A stretch of 64,000 nucleotides of DNA from Ciona intestinalis (Eukaryota; Chordata; Ascidiacea; Phlebobranchia; Cionidae), in assembly GCF_000224145.3 (NCBI RefSeq), contig NC_020171.2, positions 1,309,008 to 1,373,007 of the forward strand. Reading direction: 5' to 3'. The notes beneath the pieces were generated by a model. It did no database searches, was not told the DNA's origin, and saw nothing but the letters and a program-made list of their open reading frames with translations. Both the position numbers and the translations under genes were made by a program. Below are positions 21,814-50,607 of the stretch, piece after piece (position 1 is the first letter of the stretch; each line of letters opens with the position of its first letter).

Positions 21814-24800
21814 ATGGTAGAAAATCATATTGGAGACCAACGGAGGGTCATCTTTTCGTTCTTACTGTTTGTACTTTCAATATATTTGAATTTCGCTGGC
21901 TTTGGATCTTTACTATGTCTACAGACAAGTATAAACATAGAGGACGGTGTAGGTAAATTCATGTTTAGTTAATACAAACTTTAGTAGGGTGGGGGAGATG
22001 GGACACTCACTTTTTCATTCTAATTTTCTCCTCTCATTAGTAGTAAACAAAGAACATTAAAAAATAATAAAGTCGTATCCTCACGACTCCCATAGACCGT
22101 TGTTAATTGCTTATGACAGGCTCAGGATATTTGAACATTATGTGCTAAAGGTGTCCCGTTTCCCCCACCCCACTGAATGTGTTTATATAGATATTGTAGG
22201 ATTTGGTAACTCGCCAGCGTGCACGAAATGTATGAAACAAAACACTTTTGTCATTCCTACGCAACGCAAGAATAAATACGTTACATTCATTTATTCATAT
22301 ATAAATAGTCTGTGTACTGTTGGCAAAAAATTACTAAAACCTTAGGTCATCCAACAAAGGCCTCATCTCATATAGGTCAGAATCGTATTATTACCATAAT
22401 TATAAACATGCCTACTTCATTTCAGGAGCCGCTTCTAGCACAGCTGCTTACGCAACTTCTACAATACTCGGTTTGGTGCTAACTCCATTACTTCTACTCA
22501 AGTTTGAAACCAAATACGTTTTGGTTGGCTGTTCTATAACTTACTTATTGTATGTGCTCGCAAACTATTTCCCAGGTTGGTGTATTTTCGTATTGTATAT
22601 TGTATACGCGGTATAACTCGTGAACGGGCACGAGCTGTATGAAACAAAACATCCGTGTGTTCTAACGACTGCCATTGCCCGGAAATGCAAGAACGAATAA
22701 AATAGGTTACATTTATTAAATCACTCTCATATACTGTGTGTGTCATTTTTTTAATCTCCCCCATCCTACTCTGTTTCTTTTAATTCTAAACCGTTTGTAG
22801 AGGCATACGTACTTATACCAGTTGGAATTTTAATGGGAATCGGAGAAGCAACGATGTGGCCTGTTATGTTTGTATATGTTGTTCATTATGCGAAGCAATT
22901 TGCAAGTTTTGGTACCAAAGATACTGCGGCAGTGATTACCAGGTTTACTGGATACTTCTTCTTTGCTTACCAGCTCAGCGAAGTAAGATTTAAATGTATG
23001 TGATACTGTATTGTCTATATGGCATTAGATTATACTCAATGTATAAAGATCTAACCTATATTAATTAGGTTAGGGCTAATAAGCCTACATCTCAGGTTTT
23101 AGGTGTTCCTAACTGAAGACCTCACCCTCATAGAATAGAATAGACTGGAACCAATAAGCCTACACCCCAGGTCTCAGGTGTGCCTCACTAAAGACCTCAC
23201 CCTCATAGAATAAAATAGACTAGGGCTAATAAGCCTACATCATCTCATGTCTCAGGTGTGCCTCACTAAATACCTCGTCACACCCCCCCAATAGAATATA
23301 CTGGGACCAATAAGCCTAAATTCAAGGTCTCAAAAATGGTTAATAGAATATACCAGTGTTGATACTATTTTTCTCACACCAGACCACTGGCAATTTACTG
23401 AGTTATGCAATTCTATACGCCGGCAAAACCATCACCGTAAACGAAGGCAATTCTACTGTGAACTCCGCCGTTGACTTATCCGTATGTGGGGCCAATGACT
23501 GCCAGTACCCGAACGTAACGAACGCCAATTTGAATCAGTACGTTCCACAGTCAAAATCTGTGCTTTACGCTATGATAGGAGTTATGGCGTTTCTGATATT
23601 GCTTGCACTTGGAATCATGTTGTGTCTTGTACCAAAAATTTCGTTGGAAAATCACGACAACGAATTGGAACTGTGCCCTACTGAGAGCAATTTAATCTCT
23701 AACAATAGCGAAAAAGACGTTAATAAACCTAAAGAGGTATGAATCAATTGCTCTTTTAGTGCATTATTTTGATTGGATGAATGTAACTTTATCCTCGCGT
23801 GGCGGGGCGAAGACAGTCTTTATAACGCGGGTGACCTGTTTCATGCAACTAGTACCCGCTGACGAGCACGTATATGTGACTTTGTCGGTTATGATTTGTC
23901 GTATTTTCTGTGTGATGATTAAACTATGTCCACAACGGCAGTAGAAACGTTAATGGTGGCTTTATCTTTACAGAGCAATTTACAGTTTACAAAAAGGACA
24001 CTCAAAGCAGCCATGAAACAACTTTTAGATCCAAGACAATTGTTGATTACTCCGATCACGCTGTACAGTGGTCTATACATGTCTTTTATGTTCGCAGAAA
24101 TGCCAAGAGCGTATTCATCTTGTATGTTAGGCGTTACACAGGTATATGTATGCACCATGCTGTAACTTATACTGTTAACCACATAAACATAATATACTGC
24201 TAGTAGGCAATACACGTGTTAAATTACAGTGTTAAGCCCTTATAGCCCAGAGTTTGGGACTCGAACCTCTATGCTGCTACCATCGTGGTTACATATGTCC
24301 TTGGCCAAGACAGAACAACCGTGTTATAACAGCTACATTATGCAGAGAATAAATAATTCACCTTGAATTCCATTTTCTTTTCAGTCTGGGTTATGTCTTG
24401 CAATCAGCCACACCTGCAGTGCTATTACGTCTCATTTCGGGTGTAAACTAGCCAGCAAAATCGGACGAACTATACTTTTGATCGCTGCATTTTTCATCGA
24501 TATAGGAATATACGCGTTCCTTCTATTTTGGGTCCCTGCGTCATCAACCACGTGGTTAGTGTACGTCATTTTTGCAGTGGTTGGAAGCATGGACGGTGTA
24601 TGGCAACCACAAAGTAACGGTATGTGAGGTTTTGTTTGATAATATAGTGGTGTGGGGGAAGATAGGACACTTTTAGCACATAATATCCAAACATCCTGAC
24701 AATGTTTTAAACAAATAATAACGGTCTATTAGAGTCGTTAGGATACGGTTTTATACTTCTCTGAATGTTTTTTATTTACTACCATGCGGGACGAGAAAAT

Positions 24801-25752
24801 AGTATGAAAAGGTGTCCCATCTTCCCCCATCCTAATATATGTAACTTATTATGTAGTTGGGTCCTTATCTAAAACTGCGCCGTGACACATTGGTTAGCCT
24901 GCCTGTAAGTTCATAGAGTAGACCATAGGTTACGGGTTCGAGGCTTGACATTGTTACTTCAGGGCGTATGTGTGTCTTTGGGCAAGATACTTAAGCAATT
25001 GCTACAACGCAATGGTCACCATTGGGTTGTCCAACAAATCACCCACAAAGTTACATACATGTTCACTCGTAAGTGGCCACGAGGTGTATGAAACAAAACA
25101 GAATCAAGAAAGTTTTGTTCATTCATTCATTAAATACACACTGCCCATTTTCCTGAAAACCACATGGCTTTTGTTATATGGAGTTTATGGACCACACTTG
25201 GTATAGCCATTCAATACGGTTGGAGTACGAGTTTGTGCGTATACGTGAAGATCTATATACAGATTGGTCTTCTATGTTTTTCAATGCTATGTTATGGTAA
25301 GTCAAGTCATATTCTATTCTATTCTTTAAGGGCGAGGAAATGAATGTAGGCTAGAGTTGGTATACTGTGGGGTAAGATGGATACCAGTAGCACATAAAAA
25401 CCCACGTTTTTTAATAGTGTTTTTAGCAATTAATAACGCTCCTTTCGAGTCATGAGGATATACGGTTATATAACTCTTTAAATATTCTTTGATTACTATT
25501 AAGTGGGACGATGACAGAGAATGAAGACTTGAATAAATATGAGTTGTTTATCATCTCGTTGTGGTAGGGTAACGACAATCGTTATAACGCGTGTGTTCTG
25601 TTTCATACACCTCGTATCCGCTTACTAGTTATTATCCATGTAACTTTGTGGGTGATTATTAATTGCCTATACTGTGTTTAGGTATTGCTGAATTTCGAAT
25701 TCGAAAAGTACGACGAAGAACACATGAAACAAGTTCGCAGATAACAATATAA
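21814..25752 (+). CDS. UNC93-like multi-pass membrane protein (UNC93A type), at least 8 exons
   Basis: UNC93 proteins belong to the major facilitator fold; UNC-93 regulates a potassium channel in nematodes, UNC93B1 traffics Toll-like receptors, and UNC93A is poorly understood. Exons: 21814-21952, 22426-22575, 22801-22982, 23383-23736, 23974-24141, 24385-24619, about 25140-25296, 25682-25752. Hallmarks: LNFAGFGSLLCLQTSIN in TM1, ASSTAAYASSTILG, GIGEATMWPVMFVYVVHYA, SGLYMSFMFAEMPRAYSSC, and GSMDGVWQPQSN in the second half. A glycosylatable extracellular loop (NST, NVT) and a cytosolic acidic linker lie in the 354-base exon. No canonical AG acceptor is visible for the seventh exon, which begins just after SINE and ~130-bp repeat sequence. 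The last exon gives a short basic tail. Confidence 0.85.
23070..23335. repeat. 75-bp tandem repeat, about 3 to 4 units, in an UNC93-like intron
   Basis: Same family as 17395-17730: AATAAGCCTACA plus GGTCTCAGGTGTGCCTCACTRAAGACCTC, repeated about every 75 bases and ending shortly before the exon at 23383. Confidence 0.8.
24885..25135. repeat. SINE followed by an inverted ~130-bp element, abutting the seventh UNC93-like exon
   Basis: A SINE (TTGGTTAGCCTGC, then GGTTACGGGTTCGAGGC as B box) runs to about 25030. An internally deleted copy of the ~130-bp element (ATCACCCACAAAGTTACATAC to ATTCATTCATTC) follows. Exon-like sequence begins about 15 bases later. Confidence 0.65.
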
Positions 25753-26486
25753 ACCTAGCTACCTAATTGTGAACTTTTAGATCTGTTTAAAACAGCATTA
25801 ACTATGATATAGTAGGGTGGGAAAGGTGTGACTCTTTCAACACATAATATCCAAATATCTTTATAATTCTTTTTAAAAAATGTTCACTATCAAATGGTAT
25901 AAGAAAAATAGAACGAAAAGTGTTCAATCTTTTCCCACTCTACCCTATTATATATAGTGGTGTGGGGGGAGATGAGACATTTTTTGTTCTATTTTCCTGT
26001 TCCGTTTGGTAGTAAACAAAGAAACTCAAAGAATTATAAAACTGTATCCTCACGACTCATATAAACCGCTGTTAATTGTTTGAAACACGATCGGGATATT
26101 TGGAAATTTTGTGCTATAAAAGGTGTCCCATCTCCCCCCACCCTACTATATGATCTGAACTATATTCAGGCAGCAAAATTTTCGTTTTTATTCACTGTCC
26201 ACTTTTTTTTCATTTGTATTAGCATTTAATGTTTTGTTTCTGATGTTTTAATTATTTTAAAAGTTGTTATCTCTTATTTTACGTACGCACAAAAGTTTCA
26301 GTGACGCGTATATACACGTCAACTTTCGCGTTAACATTTTAATTTGTAATTTAAGTTTTACGAAAATATTTCAGAAACTATACGAAAGATAGATTAAGCT
26401 TAGGAAATGTTGACCTCGGCTATTTTTAGATTTTATACGCGGTTAATTATTTAATGATCTTAAATGTTCTGCAAGAATTTTCTTAC

Positions 26487-26561
26487 CTGCGGCGAGTAGA
26501 ATTGCGACGTGTCCTTAAGAGCCCAAAACTGGTGACACTGCAAAATTCTTTGTTGCGCCAT
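26487..26561 (-). other. Orphan candidate first exon or micro-ORF
   Basis: On the minus strand CAGTATGGCG gives a good start context, followed by 25 open codons (MAQQRILQCHQFWALKD, then TSQFYSPQ) and a near-perfect donor CAG/GTAAGA. I find no matching downstream exon before the UNC93-like gene. Read without splicing, it is a 33-codon frame ending at a TAA. Confidence 0.25.
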
Positions 26562-27615
26562 ACTGATCTGCTGCGCGTGATTTTAGTTTATAGGCCCGAG
26601 GCCGTTTATTGGAAATAGACGGCTGTGGCTTTCTTTGCAAGACCACAAAGTCATTGTACAACAAAACTACGCAGCCATTAAGATTAAAGGGATCCTAAGA
26701 GCCAGCTGGCCGCGTGTCTTATATATGGAAGAGCGCTTCCGTTTTCGATTATTATTAAAGCGCCCCACGCTTTTTGTCCTCGTTTTGCCCATTACTGGCT
26801 CGGTGGCTGTAGCGTTAGGAACTATTTGTTTTAGTGAAAGCTAGTTTAGGTTTAGATTAGTAGCCTACTGCGCAGGCGTTTGGGAAAGTCGTTAAGGGTA
26901 GGTATAAAAAGTACTGTTAATCATGTATGCACTACTAATAGCAAACTTTGGATAGTTAGGTATATTTTTTAGGGTATTATGTTTAAGCTGTTAAACCTTA
27001 TAATACAGTGACCATACAGCCACTTCTAACAAATGCTTTGTATCAACCTAAGCGATGTCCCGAGAATCGGTTCGTCTGGACTTCTATTTGAATAAGGTTG
27101 TGTGTGGTAGGGATAAAAGTCGATTTAAATACGAGTGTGTTGTCTGTTAACCAACAGGCTGTAACGACACAGAAGCCAATCGGCTAGTTATTGCAAGATT
27201 GACTTTCTGGATCATCGTTTTCTCAGTAAGTTGAAGCAACGATATAAAATATTTTGTGTTACGTATAGAATTTATAGCCCACCTTTTTCATGTTTGTCAG
27301 TGGTCGTAAAATCCACCGTGTTGGAAACGTATAAGACTCAATTTAGTTGTAAATCCCTCTTAAGTCTAAATACCTTGTTTTGGCTATCATTTAATTTAAG
27401 TATCTAAACAACTGTGCCGCAAGCGGCTTATTATACCTTTATATCTATCAATACTATCTTGCCGCACTTAATAAAAAAACATGTGAAAGTATAAACCAAA
27501 ACGCAAAAAAAATCATCAAAAAAACGAATAGTATAAATAACCGTGACTGAACGCATTAAAATACAAAGTTCGATCTCAATTAAAGTTAAAGCCGAGCTAA
27601 ATAACTTTGTTTACA

Positions 27616-27671
27616 TGTCTTGTACAAGTGTATGTACCATAGTTTTCATTTGTTTGACGTCTTCTTTTAAC
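27616..27671 (+). other. Orphan candidate signal-peptide exon
   Basis: ATG begins MSCTSVCTIVFICLTSSFN, a hydrophobic signal-peptide-like stretch, and ends at a GTAAGT donor. No plus-strand partner exon was found; the next gene reads on the other strand. It may be chance. Confidence 0.2.
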
Positions 27672-27955
27672 TGTAAGTATAAATTCTTATGTTGTTACTT
27701 AGTTATATGGTACTGTGGGGTAAGATAGATACTGCATATTTTGCATTGGCATAATATAAAGAATGTTTTCTAATCGTGTTTTAACAATTCACAATTTTAG
27801 AGTCGTGGGGATACAGTTATTTAATTCTGTAAACATTCTTTGTTTACAATCAAATGGGACAATAAAAGGGGTATATGTAATATGGCCCACTTTGCCCCAG
27901 CCTACTATATATGCTGTTCCATTACCTTATAATTTTTAGTTATCGTAGGGCAGAA

Positions 27956-29075
27956 CTAGATTATCAAGATATAGCTCATAAAATGTACACAAACCGATTT
28001 TTCGAGATGAGAATGCATCATTTCTTTACAAGTTTCGTCTAGAACGTCGGCTGTACGTTTTATTTGTTCCAAATGCGCCGAGTCTACTTTTTGAACGCTA
28101 TATGGAAAAAAAACACATAGCTTAATTTAACAAAACATAACTTAATTTGTTAAATTAAAAAAAATAACTCATACGTGGTCGTTTACCTTCTGAGGAACTG
28201 ATCGTGTATTCCATTTACTTTGTGCTTTTTGTTCTCGTACTTAAGTTGGTTGCTATCAGACGTTTCACCCCGACTGAAATTCTTTATCGCTTCCTAAAAG
28301 GGACAGCTTTAGTATAGAATTGTGGGGTAAGATGGATACAGTTAGCACATAGTGGTCCATATATTTCCTGATCGCGTTTTTAACAATTAACAACGCCACT
28401 TTAGAGCCGTGAGGATACAGTTTCATAATTCTTTTAAAAAAATTGTTTACTGTCGTAACGTGTTTACTGTGGGAACTGCATAATATTTCGCACCCCTGCA
28501 TAACGTCATGCGTTCGTTACAAAATATCCATCAAAGCCAAAGCCAGTACATAAGCGGTGATAAACTCCTGGCACGACAAACGCCTCTGCCTCTGGGCAGG
28601 TCATTATGATGCGATGGAAGGACATTTAATGACCAGGATAATAGAGATCGCCCATCACACTAAAAAAATAACCACGAAGCGCAGTTGACGCAAACGCAGA
28701 TCTAGCAGCGCCGCATTTACTACCAAATCGGACGATAACAGCATAAAAACACGGACTATCCTACCCTTTATAACCTAATACATATTGAACTTTAAACGCA
28801 AGCAATGTAAGGGCGATAAAAGCTCACCATAAGTGTTTCGTCTTCTGCTTTTATTTTTTCCAAGTCCGCCTCCCAGCCGAGAATAATTTCGTTAATTTTT
28901 TGCTGAAAACTTTTGTCCAGTTTCGAGTTTCCTTGCCAAGTAACCTAAATAACAATATATCTCCCAATCTTGCTTTAGCATTGCATAAATATATACTTAC
29001 TCGTGTGTATTTTTCCATTTTGCCATGTAATGCCATGAGTTCAGCAGTTGGATCAAAAACATTATGGTCCGCCAT
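27956..29075 (-). CDS. Small coiled-coil protein of unknown function, 4 exons, 146 residues
   Basis: Exons 29075-29001, 28944-28828, 28293-28187 and 28097-27956 join in phase with canonical GT-AG sites. The start MADHNVFDPTAELMALHGKM has a good context (GGCGG after a purine-poor leader). Almost all of the protein is charged and helical: KSFQQKINEIILGWEADLEK in exon 2 and SAHLEQIKRTADVLDETCKE in exon 4 have heptad-like hydrophobic spacing. No signal peptide or enzyme motif; the C-terminus is hydrophobic (FMSYILII). I do not recognise the family. Small helical subunits of kinetochore, augmin or lysosomal-positioning complexes look similar in kind, but no specific match can be claimed. Intron 2 carries a truncated MITE at 28319-28450. 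Confidence 0.72.
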
Positions 29076-30506
29076 TTTAAAATTGCTTCTACCAAACTGT
29101 ACACAACAATTTCAAACTAAATTGTATTAAATACAAACACTTTAATGTAATTTTGCTATTTTTTACACAAAATCCGATGTAATAACACTGAGTTAAAATA
29201 TTGCACAATAAAAGACTGAAATGAATATACTATACGAAACCTTCTGATTTAATAAATTGTTTATGCCCCGCTATAATCCTGGATTATAAGGCGCCTATTA
29301 AATTGGCATTATTTCGAGATATTGAACGATTATGACGTATGAAAAATCGCAATATAGGGTCGATTTAACGAAATAATGTTGTTTTTAGCGAGATTTTTGG
29401 ATTTAAACGTTACAGAATGTCATTAGTATTGTTTTTTTTACACATTTCCTGCTTTTAAAAAGGTTACACATTTTCTTCAGCAGCCAACAGTATCTTTTCC
29501 CGTGATTAGGCACATTGTATAACGTTGTATAGGGACCAGATTACCTCGGGTGTTAGCCTAATTTGTTAATTTCCTGTTTAAGTTCGCTATTGCTAACATT
29601 GCTAGGAAATTGCTTATACCAGAGTCGGTATACAAACTCTGGCAGATATAGCTATAGACGTGTTGTGATATTCCACGGTCGTTAAAATGAATTCTGTCTG
29701 TATGAGACGGTTTATGGCACGGGCGTCAGAAATGCATGCGAAAAATGTTCCTAGCGGTTTGGACATTTTAGTTAAGCAATGTTATTCTATGGTGGTTCTG
29801 AATATCCTGATGTGCACTGTCAATCTAGCCCAGTTTCCTACGTTTCCATTTTTAGGACTCGCACCATTTACTTACTATTCATAGAACTCGCACAAAACTG
29901 ACGGGAATTGACGGTGTCTATTCCCGCCGAAAAGCGTTGAAATCGTCGGAGTCAACCAACGTGCCCATTTCACACATACCGCGCAGCAGCGAAACGAGAG
30001 TAGATTCCCATTATACAGACATTGGAGAAAAGACTGATGTAATGTTTGTATTACTCAGGGCAATCATAGTATATAGATACCGCGGTTTCGTTCGTTGTTT
30101 ACGAAGAAACGGTAGATACTTTAGTCTCGCCTAAGGTAGACCACTTTTTATACGCAGACAGTTCTTTTATAATTACCAACCCCCTATGTCAAAGCTAATT
30201 AAACTAGTTTAACTTTGCAAAATAGTTTATATAATAACATGATTGTATAATTACACTGTATTTTTAAAATCTTTTCAAAGCAGGCTTAAAGTACTGTAAC
30301 AAATTGTTTAATGTGTCTAACTCTTTCTAGATTCTTAATATTAGTAGTACTGTGCAAGTAAAAAGTTTTGTGTTAATGTTTTTACTTTTTTGTAAGTAAA
30401 AATGTTATAATGTGACCAACAAGTTAACAACACATGGTGTACTGGAAATGAAATCAAAAGTTGACTAGCTCTGCAGAACTTCTCGAAAAGAGCTAAACAA
30501 ACTAAA
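29076..30506. other. Intergenic; no gene supported
   Basis: Two open frames (29687-29884 and 29937-30134) have no recognisable domain. An inverted repeat TATAATCC-T-GGATTATA lies at about 29273-29289. The last few hundred bases are the AT-rich upstream region of the N4BP1-like gene. Confidence 0.5.
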
Positions 30507-47562
<17,056 letters not shown>

Positions 47563-50490
47563 GGCAGAAGTAAGATCACTGTCAATCACTTTTTTATAGT
47601 AAGTAGGGGGAGGATGGGACACTTTTAGCGTTTAATATTCAAATGTCGTGATCGTTTTTTTAAACAATTAGCAATGTTCCATGAAAGTTGTAAGGATACA
47701 GTTTTGAAATTCTCTGAATGTTCTTTGTTTACTACCAAATACGACGAGTAAATAGAATGAAAAGGTGTCCCATCTCTCCCCACTCTACTATAGTTACTTT
47801 TTTAGTAATATAACTTCTTCCTCTGAGGCAGAAATAAGTTTTTTGTTAGAGCTGTTTATTTTTTACTAAATTCTTTTTTTCCAAAAAGGAAAAAATGTTA
47901 CCAGCAGCTTATTCCAATTCTAAGTTGTTTTTTTGTGAGATTTTTTAGTATGTTTTGGCCATAAAATGATTTGAGGAAATATTTTTCCCAATCAGTTTTA
48001 ATTTTTATAATTTCCGTAACTTTTTTTATAACACCTACCGAAATTCGTATTTTTTGCATCAAAGACATTTAAATTCCAACTGCAAACCGTTTAAATGTGT
48101 TTTATATATTTCTTTATTTTAAAAATTTAATCATATTTACCCAACTAACAAATTTCCTCATTTTTTCACAGAACGAAACCCGTTTTTCAGGAATACGCGC
48201 GATTTTAACGTTTTTGCAACACTGGCTTTTCTTGCTGCCTAACCCGCACGTTTTTAGTTTGGCATCACTTTTTGCTGCCTTTCAACGAAAATCGGGCGAT
48301 TTTTATGAAGCTCGCAACATTTTCCAACGCGCGTCTAAATGTTTTTACGAAACGGGACTTTTTAAAACGACTTAAATGCCTAAACGTTCCTAATCTAATA
48401 CATTTTAAAAACTCTAACATAAAACGTAATTTTGGACACATTTCATTAAAAACGGTTCATCACAAAATCGAAACTCAATCTACACACAGTACACCGCTAC
48501 TGATCATTAAGCTTAATCAGTTTCTAAAAACTAATCAATCAAATATATTTCTCATAACCGTCCGTTTTACCATTAAAACAGAATGAGTATTTGGGTAACG
48601 TTATATGTATTTCAATTATACGTCCATAATCCTTTAATCGGTTAAGTCCTTTTCTCTATTCACAGACTGACAAAAATGCATTTTCGCCAATTTAGGTTTA
48701 ATATTAATAATAAACGATAACCAGTTTGGCTGAAAAGCGTTTTAAACATAGTCTGTGACGTCAATAAACTGTGACGTCACTTAATTACCAATATCACGTG
48801 ACGTACTCTGCACACGGTCAAATAATTTAAATTTAAATTTAGTTTATAATGCCAAAATAGGAAAATCATTAATCAAACCTCGTTAATATATATAGCAGTT
48901 TAAAGTAAGATGGTTCATGTTTTCACTTTTTTATCGTCATATTTGGTAGTAAACAAAGTATAGTAGGATGGGGGAAGATGGGACACCTTTTTATTCTACA
49001 TTTTGGTAGTAAACAAAGAACATTCAAAAAATTATAAAACCTTGTCCTCGCGACTTTCATAGACCGTTGTTAATTGTTTAAAACACGACCAGGATATTGA
49101 TATATTTTGTACTAAAGGTGTCCCATCTCCCCCCCACCGCACTATATATTTATAAAATGATATAACTGTCTCTAAAGGAGCGTTGTAATTGGTAATAATA
49201 CGGTCGGGTATTTTTTATTTTATCTGCTAACGGTATCCATCTTTCCCCACAGTACAAAAATCGGAAAATAAAACAAAAATACCAATATTCAACGAAAATC
49301 ATCTGTCGTACCGCAAAAGCTTCCAGTTTTAATTAGTTTGCCCCCAATAACCAAACAGTTTATCAGCCGTCTAAAGTGATACACCGCCACCCTAAATAAT
49401 GCAAGTGAACCGCCTGCCAAACTAAAGCATGTGAATTATTTATTTTTAAAAGCTCGGAAGTAATTTAGATCGTCTGTGGCCGGATGTATGTATAATGAGA
49501 TTAACATAGTTAACATTGTACAAAAGTATTTTTGGACGTATAGTACGGTGGGGGAAGACACCTTAGCACATATTATTTAAATATTCCGATCGTGTTTTAA
49601 TCAATTAACAACTGTCTAGGGAGCTCGTGAGAATACAGTTTTCTAATTCTGTAAATATTCTTTGTTTACTACCAAATGGGACGAGAAAATAGAACGAAAA
49701 CATGAACCACTTTACTCCAACCTACTGTACATATTCTACGGGTTTATTTTTTGTAAATTGCCGCTGAAAACGCTTAAAACTCAACAGTGACTATATTTAC
49801 ATACTAGCCTCGCATTTTAATAACTGGCACGCAGTATAATAAGGATATTGTACTACGCAAAACACGTGACTATTTGTGAATCTCGCTGGCTAGATATAAC
49901 ATAATCGCGAACGGATACACAACCACAATGTATTTTCGTTGTTGCATTTAACCTTTGGTTCTTAGTTTTAAAAACTGTTAAATTTAAAAACAGTAAAATA
50001 AGAGTTTTTGACATTCGATTTCCAAAAGTAATCGTTTAAGAAGTCCCGTTTTTTTATTAAAAGTGCCTACCGTTTGCTACGTACTTATTTACATTTTGAA
50101 CCTTTAATTTGCGCAATGTCATTAATTTACCGTCCAGTTCGCATTTCTTTCATTTGTGTGTTTTTATCGTGTTTCGTGTTTTATGTGCAATGCCGGATTT
50201 GGTGATTCCCCTTTTACGTCATCAAATTTGGACCAAAACGCAGAAATTTCACAAAATAACATCACCTACCATTTAGGTTTTGTAACTTTTGTGAAATTTT
50301 TGTTCTTAAACAGAACAGAAAAGCGGCTCAATTTCGCGGCTTAGATTTCGTATATGTGGGTACACCAGGTTTTGCATTTCGCAATGTGTTTATAATCAGT
50401 TAAACTGCAAGCACGCTATCAGCTTGCTGAATCAAGCAATAATTGGTACTGCGCGCCGGACACATTTGCTTTTTTCGTATTCTCGCTCTG
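47563..50490. other. Intergenic, rich in MITEs; no gene supported
   Basis: Holds the N4BP1-like 3' UTR, MITE copies at about 47599-47794, 48895-49255 (two or three joined) and 49538-49735, and two TGACGTCA palindromes (48756, 48772). Open frames at 48097-48586 and 50156-50344 have biased, low-complexity composition and no domain. Confidence 0.55.
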
Positions 50491-50527
50491 TATAAAACTC
50501 CCAGACAAGGCGGTCTCTTATATAAAG
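50491..50527 (+). promoter_or_regulatory. Candidate TATA boxes for the small secreted-protein gene
   Basis: TATAAAA at 50491-50497 and TATATAAAG at about 50520-50528, 80-117 bases before the start codon. Either could position the start site. Confidence 0.45.
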
Positions 50528-50607
50528 CAGTTCGTTAACGTTAAACTGAACAACCAACTGGAAAAGAACGTGATAATTTAGCAGTTTCAAGGCTTGCTGA
50601 AGGTAAT

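Larger units (their letters stand above)
25753..27955. other. Gene-poor region with several MITE copies
   Basis: MITE copies at about 25810-25950, 25954-26153 and 27712-27909. Between them is unique sequence with two orphan exon-like stretches, listed separately. The GC-richer piece at 26560-26870 has a 39-codon frame with a hydrophobic stretch (26728-26844) that I cannot assign. Confidence 0.5.

Noticed and set aside
29687-30134. Two consecutive plus-strand frames upstream of the N4BP1-like gene
   Set aside because: No recognisable domain, no consistent splice junction between them and no plausible signal or membrane topology.
48097-48586. Two overlapping frames after the N4BP1-like gene
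   Set aside because: Low-complexity F/L/N/K composition, no splice partner, no domain; more likely 3' UTR or spacer.
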